DNA of 64,000 bases. Source: Promicromonospora panici. GTDB taxonomy: Bacteria; Actinomycetota; Actinomycetes; Actinomycetales; Cellulomonadaceae. The notes under the pieces were generated by a model, which was not told the DNA's origin, did no database searches, and saw nothing but the letters and a program-made list of their open reading frames with translations. This document shows, one piece after another, positions 8,310 to 17,229 of this stretch (positions are counted from its first letter, which is position 1; the number at the start of each line of letters is the position of its first letter). The stretch lies in the NCBI RefSeq assembly GCF_900608595.1, contig NZ_UWYY01000012.1, forward strand, positions 167,430 to 231,429, written 5' to 3'. A program made the translations under genes and the position numbers.

Positions 8310-9535
8310 GCGTCACCTCCGACCCGGCGCGGGAACAGCCCCATGATGCGCCCGACGACGTCGCCGCCGATGGCGCTGTCGGCGGCGAGCGTCATGTCGT
8401 AGACGGCGAGCACCTGTTCGGTCACGCCGGCCCAGTCGAACCGCTGGACCCACTGGGTGGCGTGGGCGCGGTAGGCGTCCCGGCGTGCGGGGTCGGCGAG
8501 CAGCGTCAGCACGGTCGCGGCGAGGTCCGCGGGGTCGCCGTTGCGGAACAGGGCGCCGGCGGCGCCGTCGTCCAGGACACGCTGGAACGCGCCCAGGTCG
8601 CTGGCCACGACGACCGACCCGGCGCTCATGGCCTCCACGAGCACGATGCCGAAGCTCTCCCCGCCGGTCTGGGGCGCGACGTACAGGTCGGCGGAGGCCA
8701 GCAGCGCGGCCTTGTCGGCGTCGGACACCCCGCCCAGGAACTCGACCGACGAGGCGCGCTCCCCCAGCAGCTCGCGGGTCTCGGCTGCGGCGCCGTCGCC
8801 GCGGCCGGCCACCAGGAACCGGGTGCCGGGCAGGGCGTCGAGGATGGCGGGGACGGCCCGCAGCAGGACGCTGAGGCCCTTGCGTGGTTCGTCGAGCCGG
8901 CCGAGGAACGCGACGGTCGGGGCCTCGGGCGTCCCGGTCCACTCGGGCCGCCGGGGGCTGCTCGCGAACACCTGGGTGTAGACGCCGTTCGGGATGACGA
9001 CGGCGTCGCCGCCGAGGTGGTCCACCAGGGTGCGGCGGGCGTCCTCCGACACGGCGATGCGGGCGGCGATCTTCTCCAGGGACTGCCGCACGAGCGGATA
9101 GGCGACCTGCAGCGCCCGCGAGCGCACCTGGGAGGTGTGGAAGGTGGCGACGACCGGCTCGGTGGCCTGCCAGAGCGCGAGCATCGACAGGGACGGCACC
9201 ATCGGTTCGTGCAGGTGGACGATGTCGAAGGCGTGGCCGTCGATGCCGCCCTCGAGCCAGCGGCGCACGCGCGTGGCGGTCAGCGGCCCAAAGGTGAGGC
9301 GGGCCACCGAGCCGTTGTACGGCACGGGTACGGCCCGGCCGGCGGCGGTGACGACGTCGGGCAGGTTGACGTCGTCGCTCGACGGGGCCAGCACGGAGAC
9401 CTCGTGCCCGGCGGCCTGGAGCGCCTGCGCGAGGTCGCGCACGTGGAACTGGACGCCCCCGGGGGCGTCGAAGGAGTAGGGGCAGACGAGGCCGACGCGC
9501 AGTGTGCGGTGGCCGCGCCGCCGGACGCCTCTCAC
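8306..9535 (-). CDS. pimA: Phosphatidylinositol alpha-mannosyltransferase PimA
   Basis: Transfers the first mannose from GDP-mannose to phosphatidylinositol on the inner face of the membrane. The 409-residue protein is a GT4 two-domain enzyme. The N-terminal domain begins RVGLVCPYSFDAPGGVQFHV, and the C-terminal domain has the EX7E-type motif GESFGIVLVEAMSAG. I place the start at the GTG at 9535 because it overlaps the acyltransferase stop (GTGA), as with the other junctions of this operon. A longer frame upstream only shadows that gene. Order and spacing match the conserved actinobacterial thrS-HIT-pgsA-acyltransferase-pimA block. Confidence 0.93.
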   Translation of the reverse strand: MRGVRRRGHRTLRVGLVCPYSFDAPGGVQFHVRDLAQALQAAGHEVSVLAPSSDDVNLPDVVTAAGRAVPVPYNGSVARLTFGPLTATRVRRWLEGGIDGHAFDIVHLHEPMVPSLSMLALWQATEPVVATFHTSQVRSRALQVAYPLVRQSLEKIAARIAVSEDARRTLVDHLGGDAVVIPNGVYTQVFASSPRRPEWTGTPEAPTVAFLGRLDEPRKGLSVLLRAVPAILDALPGTRFLVAGRGDGAAAETRELLGERASSVEFLGGVSDADKAALLASADLYVAPQTGGESFGIVLVEAMSAGSVVVASDLGAFQRVLDDGAAGALFRNGDPADLAATVLTLLADPARRDAYRAHATQWVQRFDWAGVTEQVLAVYDMTLAADSAIGGDVVGRIMGLFPRRVGGDA

Positions 9536-10485
9536 CCGGTGCCTCGCGTGTCGGCGGGCTGCCGCCGGGCGGGTCCGAGGTCGGCGAGGAAGACGCGCTG
9601 CAGCATGTGCCAGTCGTGGGTGTGCTCGACGATGATGCCCGCGAGCTGGTCCACCCAGCCCTGGGTGAGCAGGCGCGCGCGCTCGTCGCGCGGCAGCCCG
9701 GCGTCGGGCACGGGCAGGGGCGGGTAGAACCGGATGACGATCCCCCACGGCGTCCCCGCTGCCCGACGGCGGACGCCGCGCAGCCGCTCGTAGGTGATGC
9801 CCACGGCGTGCACGGGGATGCCGGCGTCCAGGCCGACCAGCGCCGGTCCGGCGGCGACCCGGGCGCGATGCCCGGCGAGGTCGACCTCGATGCCCCTCGC
9901 GGTGAGGTCGCGGTCGCTGAGCAGCGGGATGAGCTTGCTGCCCTCCTTGGCGCCGCGGATCAGGGCGCCGAGCGTGTCGCCGTTGCCCAGGGGGAGCACC
10001 TTGATGCCGATGGAGGTGCGGAACCGGACGAACTCCTCGAACAGCTCGTCGGGCTTGAGCCGTTCGGCGACGGTGAGCACGTTCGAGAGGTAGCGGGAGC
10101 CGTAGGCGCCGGCCAGGTCCCAGTTACCGAGGTGGCCCAGCGCGAGCGCGGCCGCGCCGCCCGCGTCGACCCCGGGCCGCACGTGCTCGTCGTAGCCCTC
10201 CACGCGGACGCGCGCCCGCAGCCGTTCCGGGCTGATGCCCTGGAGGGTGAACGCCTCGCGGAAGTAGCGCATGTAGCTGCGCATGCCGGCCCGGGACAGC
10301 CGGCGGACGGCGGCGTCGTCGAGGTCGGGCCGGACCCGCGCGTAGTTGGCCTCCATGCGGCGCACGCTCTTGTCGTGCCGCAGCCAGGTGAGGTCGGCCA
10401 CGAGGGTGAACAGGCCCCGGAGGACCGGCTCGGGGATCTTCGTGGCGTTCCGCCACGCGAACGTGTAGACCGACGCGACGTTCAT
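9532..10485 (-). CDS. Phosphatidylinositol mannoside acyltransferase (PatA-like)
   Basis: Adds a fatty acyl chain to the mannose of phosphatidylinositol mannosides at the cytoplasmic membrane. The 317-residue protein belongs to the HtrB/LpxL-type lysophospholipid acyltransferases. The catalytic HX4D motif is His118-LGNW-Asp123. A good AGGAGG precedes the ATG at 10485, which overlaps the pgsA stop by one base. It sits between the genes that make the PI precursor and the first mannosylated product, which fixes its role well. Confidence 0.92.
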   Translation of the reverse strand: MNVASVYTFAWRNATKIPEPVLRGLFTLVADLTWLRHDKSVRRMEANYARVRPDLDDAAVRRLSRAGMRSYMRYFREAFTLQGISPERLRARVRVEGYDEHVRPGVDAGGAAALALGHLGNWDLAGAYGSRYLSNVLTVAERLKPDELFEEFVRFRTSIGIKVLPLGNGDTLGALIRGAKEGSKLIPLLSDRDLTARGIEVDLAGHRARVAAGPALVGLDAGIPVHAVGITYERLRGVRRRAAGTPWGIVIRFYPPLPVPDAGLPRDERARLLTQGWVDQLAGIIVEHTHDWHMLQRVFLADLGPARRQPADTRGTG

Positions 10486-11105
10486 CAGACCTCCTGCCTC
10501 GTGAGCTGCGCCCGCACGGTGGACATGCGCTGGAACACGGTCACCAGGCTGGCGAGGGCCAGCAGCGTGAGCACTACCTCTAGCACCATCACCGGAAGCC
10601 CCACCTGCATGAACGTGAACGGCACGAGCGCCAGCACCAGGCGGTCGGCCCGCTCGGCGATGCCGACCTGGGCGGTGGCTCCCACGCTCTCGGCGCGGGC
10701 CCGGGCGTACGGGACGACGCTGCCCAGCACCAGGCAGGCCAGCGCGGCGGCGATGCCCCACAGGCCGTGGTGCTCGTCGGGGTGCAGCACGAACCAGAGG
10801 GTGATCCCGGCGAACACCGCGCCGTCGGCCACGCGGTCCAGCGTCGAGTCGAGGAACGCTCCCCACGGGCCGGAGCGCCCCGCCAGGCGCGCCATCACCC
10901 CGTCGAGGGAGTCGAACAGGACGAAGAAGCCGACCAGCAGGCCGCCCACCAGCGTGTGGCCCGTGGGAAACAGCGTCAGGGCGATCGCGGTGACCACCAC
11001 CGTGCCGGCGACGGTCACGGCGTCGGGCGAGACGCGCAGCGCGAGCAGCAACCGGGCCAGGGGCGTGAACACCTTGGTCATGAAGGAACGCAGGCCCCGT
11101 AGCAT
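10485..11105 (-). CDS. pgsA: Phosphatidylinositol phosphate synthase (CDP-alcohol phosphotransferase)
   Basis: Joins CDP-diacylglycerol to inositol 1-phosphate to give phosphatidylinositol phosphate in the membrane. The 206-residue protein has the full CDP-alcohol phosphotransferase motif: Asp65, Asp68-Gly69, Ala72-Arg73, Gly82, Asp86 and Asp90. Several membrane helices follow. Starts and stops overlap neighbours on both sides by one to three bases, so it is cotranslated with the HIT gene and the acyltransferase. The name pgsA is the usual one in this operon in mycobacteria; the true product is the PI-type enzyme by context. Confidence 0.92.
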   Translation of the reverse strand: MLRGLRSFMTKVFTPLARLLLALRVSPDAVTVAGTVVVTAIALTLFPTGHTLVGGLLVGFFVLFDSLDGVMARLAGRSGPWGAFLDSTLDRVADGAVFAGITLWFVLHPDEHHGLWGIAAALACLVLGSVVPYARARAESVGATAQVGIAERADRLVLALVPFTFMQVGLPVMVLEVVLTLLALASLVTVFQRMSTVRAQLTRQEV

Positions 11106-11674
11106 CAGTTCTCCTCTTCTCCGCCCCCCGCGGTCTTCCACGCCTCCGCGAGCCGGCGACGGGTGTCGCCCAGCAGCTCGGGCATCGCCTTGGTCTGACC
11201 CACCACGGGCAGGAAGTTCGCGTCGCCCAGCCAGCGTGGCACCACGTGCTGGTGCAGGTGCGCCGCGATGCCCGCGCCCGCCACCTCGCCCTGGTTGATA
11301 CCAAGATTGAAGCCTGCCGGGGCGTAGACGGCGCGCGACACGCGCATGGCCTGCTGTGTCATCTTCGCCAGCTCGGCCGTCTCGGCCTCGTCGAGGTCCG
11401 TGTAGTCCGACACGTGCCGGTACGGGAGCACCATCAGGTGTCCCGAGTTGTACGGGTACAGGTTCAGCACGACGTAGCACAGCTCGCCGCGGGCGACGAC
11501 GAGGCCCGTCTCGTCGTCGCCCTCCGGGATGCGGCAGAACGGGCACGTCGCGATCGTCGCGTCGGCCGGCCGGTCCTGCCCGCCGATGTAGACCAGGCGG
11601 TGCGGGGTCCAGAGCCGCTGCAGCCCGTCACCCGGCGGGCCGAAGTCCGCGGCGTCCTGGGCGGTGGGGTCCAT
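11105..11674 (-). CDS. HIT family nucleotide hydrolase or phosphorylase
   Basis: A 189-residue protein of the histidine-triad family, with the active site His139-L-His141-Q-His143. The pair C44/C47 (CPFCR) may bind zinc, as in Ap4A phosphorylase-like HIT proteins. Such proteins cleave or phosphorolyse nucleoside polyphosphates such as Ap4A, a by-product of aminoacyl-tRNA synthetases, which may explain why it follows thrS. The ATG overlaps the thrS stop by one base. The exact substrate is not shown by the sequence. Confidence 0.92.
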   Translation of the reverse strand: MDPTAQDAADFGPPGDGLQRLWTPHRLVYIGGQDRPADATIATCPFCRIPEGDDETGLVVARGELCYVVLNLYPYNSGHLMVLPYRHVSDYTDLDEAETAELAKMTQQAMRVSRAVYAPAGFNLGINQGEVAGAGIAAHLHQHVVPRWLGDANFLPVVGQTKAMPELLGDTRRRLAEAWKTAGGGEEEN

Positions 11675-13704
11675 CAGGCCTGCTGGGACCGCTCGGCCAC
11701 GGCCGCCACGATGCGCTCGACGGCGTCCGCCACCGGCACGCCGTTCTCCTGCGTGCCGTCGCGGAACCGGAACGACACGGCGCCCGCCTCGGCGTCCTCC
11801 CCGCCGGCGATCAGCGTGAAGGGCACCTTCTCCTTGGACGCGTTGCGGATCTTCTTGGCGAACCGGTCGTCGGACAGGTCGATCTCGACGCGGATGCCGC
11901 GCGCGGTGAGCTGCACGGCGACGTCCTTCACGTAGTCGTTGAACGCCTCGGCGACGGGAACCATCTTGACCTGCACCGGCGCGAGCCAGGCCGGGAAGGC
12001 GCCCGCGTAGTGCTCGATGAGCACCCCCATGAACCGCTCGATGGAGCCGAACTTGGCCGAGTGGATCATCACCGGCTGCTGGCGCGTACCGTCGGCCGCG
12101 GTGTACTCCAGCCCGAACCCCTTGGGCTGGTTGAAGTCGTACTGCACGGTGCCCATCTGCCAGGTCCGCCCGATGGCGTCCTTGGCCTGCACGGAGATCT
12201 TCGGGCCGTAGAACGCTGCGCCGCCCGGGTCGGCCACGAGCTCCAGGCCGGTCTCGCGGCCCACCTGCTCGAGGATCTTCGTGGCGGCCACCCAGTCCTC
12301 GTCCGAGCCGACGAACTTGTCCGGCTTGGAGTCGTCCCGCGTGGACAGCTCCAGGTAGAAGTCGTCCAGACCGAAGTCGCGCAGCACGCTGAGCATGAAC
12401 TCCAGCAGGTGCTTGACCTCCGACGGCGCCTGCTCCGGCGTCACGTAGGAGTGCGAGTCGTCCTGCGTCAGCCCGCGCACCCGGGTCAGCCCCTGCACCA
12501 CGCCCGACTTCTCGTACCGGTACACCGACCCGAACTCGAACAGGCGCAGCGGCAGCTCACGGTACGAGCGCCCGCGCGAGGCGAAGATCAGGTTGTGCAT
12601 CGGGCAGTTCATGGCCTTGAGCCGGTACTTGGACCCTTCGAGGTCCATCTCCGGGAACATGGTGTCCGAGTAGTACGGCAGGTGCCCCGAGGTGTGGAAC
12701 AGCCCGTCCTTGGTGATGTGCGGCGTGCCGACGTAGGAGAAGCCCTCCTCGATGTGCCGCTGCCGGACGTAGTCCTCCATGACCCGCTTGATCACGCCGC
12801 CCCTGGGGTGGAACAGCGGCAGGCCCGAGCCGACCTCGTCGTGGAAGCTGAACAGGTCCATCTCGGCGCCGATACGGCGGTGGTCCCGGCGCTCGGCCTC
12901 GGCCAGCCGCTCCAGGTGCGCCTTGAGCTCGTCCTTGGTGGGCCACGCCGTGCCGTAGACGCGCTGCAGCATCGGGTTCTTCTCACTGCCCCGCCAGTAG
13001 GCGGCGGCGCTGCGCATGAGCTGGACGCCGTTGCCGATCAGGCGCGTGCTCGGCAGGTGCGGGCCCCGGCACAGGTCCTTCCAGACCACGGTCTCGCTCT
13101 CCCGGCCCGCGCCCCGGACGTTGTCGTAGATGGTCAGCTCGGCGCCGCCCACCTCGACGTTCTCGCCGTTGTCGTCGTCGTCCGAGCCGCCCTTGAGGCC
13201 GATCAGCTCCAGCTTGTACGGCTCGTTCGCCAGCTCGGCGCGCGCCTCGTCCTCGGTGACGACCCGGCGGCGGAACGTCTGGCCCTCCTTGATGATGCGG
13301 CCCATGATCTTGTCGAGCGCCTTGAGGTCCTCGGGCGTGAACGGCGTCTCGACGTCGAAGTCGTAGTAGAAGCCGTCCGTCACGGGCGGGCCGATGCCCA
13401 GCTTCGCGTCCGGGTTGACCTGCTGCACGGCCTGCGCCAGCACGTGCGCGGCGCTGTGCCGCAGCACGGCCAGGCCGTCCGGCTCGCCGATGGTCACGGG
13501 CTCGACCTTGTGGCCGGCCGGGATCTCGCGGTCGAGGTCCCACAGCTCGCCGTCCACCCGCACCACGACGACGTCGCGGCGCCCGCCGAACAGCTCGACA
13601 CCGGTGGTCGTGGCCGTGGTCGTCGTCGCCCCCGTGGAGTTCTCAGCCGGGGTCTCGTCACCGGCGAGGTCGATGGGGCTGGGCGGCGATGCGACGTCGG
13701 ACAC
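11674..13704 (-). CDS. thrS: Threonine-tRNA ligase
   Basis: Charges tRNA-Thr with threonine in the cytoplasm. The GTG at 13704 with GGAG eleven bases upstream gives 676 residues, normal for the family; a longer frame runs into a terminator hairpin. The N-terminal TGS domain follows a low-complexity Thr-rich stretch (residues about 18-33). Then come the editing domain with [12 protein letters not shown], the class II core with NCPMHNLIF and a [12 protein letters not shown] motif, and the C-terminal anticodon-binding domain. It heads the phosphatidylinositol mannoside operon. I saw no T-box leader. Confidence 0.97.
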   Translation of the reverse strand: MSDVASPPSPIDLAGDETPAENSTGATTTTATTTGVELFGGRRDVVVVRVDGELWDLDREIPAGHKVEPVTIGEPDGLAVLRHSAAHVLAQAVQQVNPDAKLGIGPPVTDGFYYDFDVETPFTPEDLKALDKIMGRIIKEGQTFRRRVVTEDEARAELANEPYKLELIGLKGGSDDDDNGENVEVGGAELTIYDNVRGAGRESETVVWKDLCRGPHLPSTRLIGNGVQLMRSAAAYWRGSEKNPMLQRVYGTAWPTKDELKAHLERLAEAERRDHRRIGAEMDLFSFHDEVGSGLPLFHPRGGVIKRVMEDYVRQRHIEEGFSYVGTPHITKDGLFHTSGHLPYYSDTMFPEMDLEGSKYRLKAMNCPMHNLIFASRGRSYRELPLRLFEFGSVYRYEKSGVVQGLTRVRGLTQDDSHSYVTPEQAPSEVKHLLEFMLSVLRDFGLDDFYLELSTRDDSKPDKFVGSDEDWVAATKILEQVGRETGLELVADPGGAAFYGPKISVQAKDAIGRTWQMGTVQYDFNQPKGFGLEYTAADGTRQQPVMIHSAKFGSIERFMGVLIEHYAGAFPAWLAPVQVKMVPVAEAFNDYVKDVAVQLTARGIRVEIDLSDDRFAKKIRNASKEKVPFTLIAGGEDAEAGAVSFRFRDGTQENGVPVADAVERIVAAVAERSQQA

Positions 13705-13736
13705 AGGAGTGCTCCTTGGGGAACGGAAGAGAAACT

Positions 13737-13775
13737 GATCGAGGGGCACCGTCCACAGGACGGTGCCCCTCGATC
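13737..13775 (-). terminator. Hairpin terminator between the small stress protein gene and thrS
   Basis: A perfect 18-bp inverted repeat (13737-13754 with 13758-13775) around a 3-base loop. It ends transcription from the small protein gene at 13821-14006 before thrS. It lacks T-box features. Confidence 0.75.
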
Positions 13776-13820
13776 GTACCGATCCGCGACCCACGGTCGC
13801 ACCGCAGGCGGATCGGTGAG

Positions 13821-14006
13821 TCAGCTCTGGCCGAAGTCCTTGGCCTTCTCGCCCAGCGAGTCGATCGCGCCGTCGGCCTGGTCGGGCGCGATCTCCTTCA
13901 GCTTGTCGGTTGCAGCGTCGACGTTCTCGTCGGTGAGCTGGCCCTTCGCCTTCTCGACGTTGTCCGGGTCCGTCACGAACTCCTTGGCCTTGTCAAAAAG
14001 CCCCAT
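13821..14006 (-). CDS. Small helical protein, CsbD/MT0933-antitoxin-like
   Basis: A 61-residue, charged, helix-forming protein starting [11 protein letters not shown]. The N-terminus matches actinobacterial proteins filed as MT0933-type antitoxins, and the overall repeat of DKAKE/DKLKE helices also recalls CsbD stress proteins. There is no toxin gene beside it, so the antitoxin label is not supported by context. The ATG at 14006 has a GAGAGGA upstream and gives the conserved N-terminus. It is monocistronic and followed by a terminator. Confidence 0.7.
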   Translation of the reverse strand: MGLFDKAKEFVTDPDNVEKAKGQLTDENVDAATDKLKEIAPDQADGAIDSLGEKAKDFGQS

Positions 14007-14182
14007 GTTCGAATCCTCTCGACACAGGCACACGGCAGTGCGCCCCCTGCTCGACGACGGGGTCCCGCCGTCGTCCCGAACCTACGCGCCGCCGGCAACG
14101 CGCGCACGGCCACGCCAGGCAAACCAGGTGATCCCCGTCACCGGACCCGGCGGACGCCGCCCGCGTCTCGTACCGTCGGGCA

Positions 14183-15958
14183 GTGGACTACGTGGACTAC
14201 CTGACCATCGCGGTCGCCGCGGCGGCCGTCATCATCGCGGTCACCGCTCTTGCACCCCGGGCCGGCGTCGCCTCGCCTCTGGTCCTCGTGGTGCTCGGTG
14301 CCGGCGTCAGCCTGCTGCCCTGGGTCCCGGCCATCGAGGTGCCGCCCGAGCTGATCCTCGGCGGTGTCCTCCCGCCGCTGCTGTACTCGGCGGCGGTCGG
14401 TCTGCCGTCGATGGACTTCCGGCGCGACTTCACGGCCATCGGCGGCCTCTCCGTCACGCTCGTCGTGATCAGCTCGGTCCTGCTCGGGCTGCTCTTCCGC
14501 TGGCTGATCCCCGACATCGACCTGGCCACCGCGATCGCCCTGGGCGCGATCGTGAGCCCGACCGACGCCGTCGCGACCTCCATCGTGAAACAGCTCGGGG
14601 CGTCCCCGCGCAGCGTCACCATGCTCGAGGGCGAGTCCCTGCTGAACGATGCCTCCGCGCTGGTGCTGCTCCGCTCGGCGATCGCGGCCACGGCGGCGTC
14701 GGTCAGCCTGTGGGAGGTGGTGGGCGACTTCGCGTTCGCGGCCGTCGTGGCCGTCGCGATCGGCATACCCATCGGCTGGGTGGGCCTGCGGATCCGCAAG
14801 CGCGTGCGGCACGCCGCGCTGAGCACCGCCATGTCGTTCGTCATCCCGTTCGCCGCGTACCTGCCCGCCGAGGAGCTGGGCGCGTCGGGACTGGTCGCCG
14901 TGGTCGCGGCGGGCCTCGTCACCGGCAACGGCTCGGCGCGGCACCTGCGGCCGCAGGACCGCATCGCCGAACGGTCCAACTGGCGCACCGTCGAGCTGCT
15001 GCTCGAGGGCGCGGTCTTCCTCGCGATGGGGATCCAGCTCTTCGACCTGATCGAGGACGCCGAGCGCGGCAGCGGCTCGGTCCTGCGGGCCGCCGGGGTC
15101 GCCGCGATCGCGGGCGCCGCGGTGCTCGTGGTGCGCGCCGGGTTCGTGACGCCGCTGGTCGCCATCCAGGGCCGCCGGTCTCGCCGGCGCCAGGCCGTCC
15201 GGGAGACCCTGTCGGGCTTCCAGGAGCGCATCGACCAGCGGGTCGCCGCGACGCCGTCGTCCGCCGAGGCCACCGAGGGCGCCGAGGGAAAGGGGCGCCG
15301 CTCGACCGCCGCCCGCCTGGAGCGGATCCAGGGCACGCTGCGGCGCAGGACCGCCGACATCGACTACGACCTGTCCCGGCCGCTCGGCTGGCGCGAGGGC
15401 ACGCTGCTGGTGTGGGCGGGCATGCGCGGCGTGGTGACGCTCGCCGCCGCGCAGACGCTGCCCGCCGAGACGCCGGGCCGGTCCTTCCTGATCCTGGTCG
15501 CGTTCGGCGTCGCGTTCGGGACCCTCCTGGTCCAGGGCAGCACCCTGCCCTGGGTGACCCGGCGCCTCGGCCTGGTCGGGCAGGACACGACCCGCGACCT
15601 GCCGGCCCTGCGCCGCGAGACCGAGCAGGCCGCCCGTGCCTTCCTCACCGACCCCCGCCGCCCGGACGGCACGCCGTACGACGACGGCGTGGTCGCCCGG
15701 GTGCGCAAGGACATGTTCCGGGAGCACGAGTCGCAGGACGAGGACGCCGTCCTGTCCAAGGAGCGGTTCATCCAGTACCGGGAACTGCGCCTGGCCGCGA
15801 TCGCCGCCCAGCGCGAGGAGCTGCTCGCCGCCCGCTCCGCCGGCACCTACGACTCCGCCCAGCTCGGCAACGCCCTGGACCTGCTGGACGCCGAGCAGAT
15901 AGCGGTGGAGATGCGCAAGGGCCGAATGCCGATACGTGAGGACGATCCGGAACGCTAA
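14183..15958 (+). CDS. Na+/H+ antiporter, CPA1 family
   Basis: An integral membrane exchanger of sodium (or potassium) for protons, for pH and salt balance. The 591-residue protein begins at a GTG. It has about 12 membrane segments in residues 5-430, with the CPA1 signature SPTDAVAT (Asp128) and LEGESLLNDA (Glu149, Asp156), the ion-binding residues of this family. A cytoplasmic loop (about residues 330-395) is rich in Arg and Glu, and the last 140 residues form a charged cytoplasmic tail. The next gene starts 9 bases after the stop, so both may share a transcript. Confidence 0.93.
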   Translation: MDYVDYLTIAVAAAAVIIAVTALAPRAGVASPLVLVVLGAGVSLLPWVPAIEVPPELILGGVLPPLLYSAAVGLPSMDFRRDFTAIGGLSVTLVVISSVLLGLLFRWLIPDIDLATAIALGAIVSPTDAVATSIVKQLGASPRSVTMLEGESLLNDASALVLLRSAIAATAASVSLWEVVGDFAFAAVVAVAIGIPIGWVGLRIRKRVRHAALSTAMSFVIPFAAYLPAEELGASGLVAVVAAGLVTGNGSARHLRPQDRIAERSNWRTVELLLEGAVFLAMGIQLFDLIEDAERGSGSVLRAAGVAAIAGAAVLVVRAGFVTPLVAIQGRRSRRRQAVRETLSGFQERIDQRVAATPSSAEATEGAEGKGRRSTAARLERIQGTLRRRTADIDYDLSRPLGWREGTLLVWAGMRGVVTLAAAQTLPAETPGRSFLILVAFGVAFGTLLVQGSTLPWVTRRLGLVGQDTTRDLPALRRETEQAARAFLTDPRRPDGTPYDDGVVARVRKDMFREHESQDEDAVLSKERFIQYRELRLAAIAAQREELLAARSAGTYDSAQLGNALDLLDAEQIAVEMRKGRMPIREDDPER

Positions 15959-15967
15959 CCTCCGGAC

Positions 15968-16669
15968 GTGACGGATTACACACCGCTCCATCTCGACTGG
16001 CCGGGCTGCCTCAACGTGCGCGACCTGGGCGGGCTCCCGCTCACGGGCGGTGGCACGGTCCGCGAGCGGGTCCTGGTGCGCTCGGACTCCCCCAGCTTCC
16101 TGACCGACGACGGCGTCGCGGCCGCCACCGCCTACGGCCTGTCCCGGATCATCGACCTGCGCCGCCCGGACGAGATCGAGCTGGAGCCCAGCCGGCTGGC
16201 CGGTCTCCCCGCCCACCTGCACCTGCCGGTACAGGGCCCCGGCGACCCTGTCGAGGGGCCGTGGGTCCACCTGTACGCGGGGCTGCTGGACCGGCGTCCC
16301 GAGCTGTTCGCGCGCGCCGTCGCCGCCGTCGCGGACGCGCCCGAGGGGCCCGTGCTGGTGCACTGCGCCGCGGGCAAGGACCGCACCGGACTGGTGGTGG
16401 CGCTCGCTCTCTCGCTCGTCGGGGCCGACCTCGACGCCCTCGCGGACGACTACGAGATCACCAACCTGCGGCTCGCTCCCCGGTACGCCAAACGGTTCGA
16501 GCTGGCGGACGAGGCCATCCCGGGCCGTGAGATCCCGCCCGCCCGGCACGTCATCCTCGGAGCGCTGGAGCACCTGCGCACCCAGCACGGTTCGGTCGAG
16601 GCGTACCTCTCGCGCGGCGGCCTGACCCCGGGCCACCTCCGCGCGCTGCGCGCCCGCCTGACGGCCTGA
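15968..16669 (+). CDS. Tyrosine-protein phosphatase, bacterial DSP-like (PF13350 type)
   Basis: A 233-residue cytoplasmic phosphatase. The P-loop VHCAAGKDRTG carries the nucleophile Cys133 and Arg139, and the N-terminal NVRDLGGLPL is the mark of the MptpB-like family, which acts on phosphotyrosine, phosphoserine and phosphoinositides. GTG start 9 bases after the antiporter stop. A long hairpin follows. Its target is not evident. Confidence 0.9.
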   Translation: MTDYTPLHLDWPGCLNVRDLGGLPLTGGGTVRERVLVRSDSPSFLTDDGVAAATAYGLSRIIDLRRPDEIELEPSRLAGLPAHLHLPVQGPGDPVEGPWVHLYAGLLDRRPELFARAVAAVADAPEGPVLVHCAAGKDRTGLVVALALSLVGADLDALADDYEITNLRLAPRYAKRFELADEAIPGREIPPARHVILGALEHLRTQHGSVEAYLSRGGLTPGHLRALRARLTA

Positions 16670-16681
16670 TACCTGACTTTG

Positions 16682-16743
16682 GTTCAGCAGGCTCCCGGAG
16701 AGCCGTAATGCCCCGAGTTACGGCTCCCCGGCGCCTGCTGAAC
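16682..16743 (+). terminator. Long imperfect hairpin after the phosphatase gene
   Basis: GTTCAGCAGG at 16682 pairs with CCTGCTGAAC ending at 16743, and GAGCCGTAA pairs with TTACGGCTC inside. It starts 13 bases after the stop codon and is the probable terminator of the antiporter-phosphatase unit. Confidence 0.6.
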
Positions 16744-16778
16744 GACAGTCAGCCCCCGGGACGGCGTCGGGGACGGCG

Positions 16779-16808
16779 AAGGCCCCAGACCGTTTGGTCC
16801 GGGGCCTT
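16779..16808 (-). terminator. Terminator of the first tRNA cluster
   Basis: AAGGCCCCAGACC and GGTCCGGGGCCTT form a 13-bp stem just past the 3' end of tRNA-Val on the minus strand. Confidence 0.75.
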
Positions 16809-16813
16809 GCTGG

Positions 16814-16885
16814 TGGGCGATACTGGGATCGAACCAGTGACCTCTTCCGTGTCAGGGAAGCGCGCTACCGCTGCGCCAATCGCCC
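16814..16885 (-). tRNA. tRNA-Val (GAC)
   Basis: Read on the minus strand, 72 bases fold into a full cloverleaf: acceptor GGGCGAT/ATCGCCC, anticodon loop CTGACAC with anticodon GAC, T-arm GGTTCGATC. It is the last gene of a Gly-Cys-Val trio. No CCA is encoded. Confidence 0.95.
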
Positions 16886-16886
16886 G

Positions 16887-16957
16887 AGGTGGGTACGGGA
16901 TTCGAACCCGTGTGTACGGCTTTGCAGGCCGCTGCCTCGCCTCTCGGCCAACCCACC
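16887..16957 (-). tRNA. tRNA-Cys (GCA)
   Basis: Minus strand cloverleaf with acceptor GGTGGGT/ACCCACC, anticodon loop CTGCAAA (GCA) and T-arm GGTTCGAATC. Only one base separates it from tRNA-Val, so the two are cut from one transcript. Confidence 0.95.
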
Positions 16958-16981
16958 GTGCTCCCCACCAAAGCGGGATCG

Positions 16982-17053
16982 AGCGGATGACGGGACTTGA
17001 ACCCGCGACCCTCACCTTGGCAAGGTGATGCTCTACCACTGAGCTACATCCGC
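16982..17053 (-). tRNA. tRNA-Gly (GCC)
   Basis: Minus strand cloverleaf with acceptor GCGGATG/CATCCGC, anticodon loop TTGCCAA (GCC) and T-arm GGTTCAAGTC. It is the first gene of the Gly-Cys-Val trio; a near copy of the trio lies at 31192-31481. Confidence 0.95.
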
Positions 17054-17229
17054 GTTGCCACCATCCTGAACCCTTTCGAGCCCCTGTGGTGACGCTCCGG
17101 AAGAGTAGTTCACAAACGGCGTGCCGGTCCAATCGAAATGAGCGTGTCGCCCGTGCCGCGCCCTGCGGACCCGGGCGGAGCAGCCGAAGCTCCGGCGGCC
17201 CCGCCCGTGCAGGTCAGGCACGGCGTCCG

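Noticed and set aside
8306..9748. Longer PimA start at 9748
   Set aside because: The extra N-terminus is a shadow of the acyltransferase gene; the GTGA overlap at 9535 fits the operon pattern.
13737..13775. Possible T-box leader before thrS
   Set aside because: Only a simple perfect hairpin is present; no T-box sequence, specifier loop or antiterminator fits. It reads as a terminator of the upstream small gene.
13821..14006. Toxin-antitoxin system
   Set aside because: The small protein resembles an MT0933-type antitoxin by its N-terminus only, and no toxin gene is adjacent.
11356..15939. Very long plus-strand open frame antisense to thrS and neighbours
   Set aside because: It is low-complexity, Arg/Pro/Ala-rich, has no family motifs and mirrors real genes on the minus strand; long antisense frames are common at this GC content.
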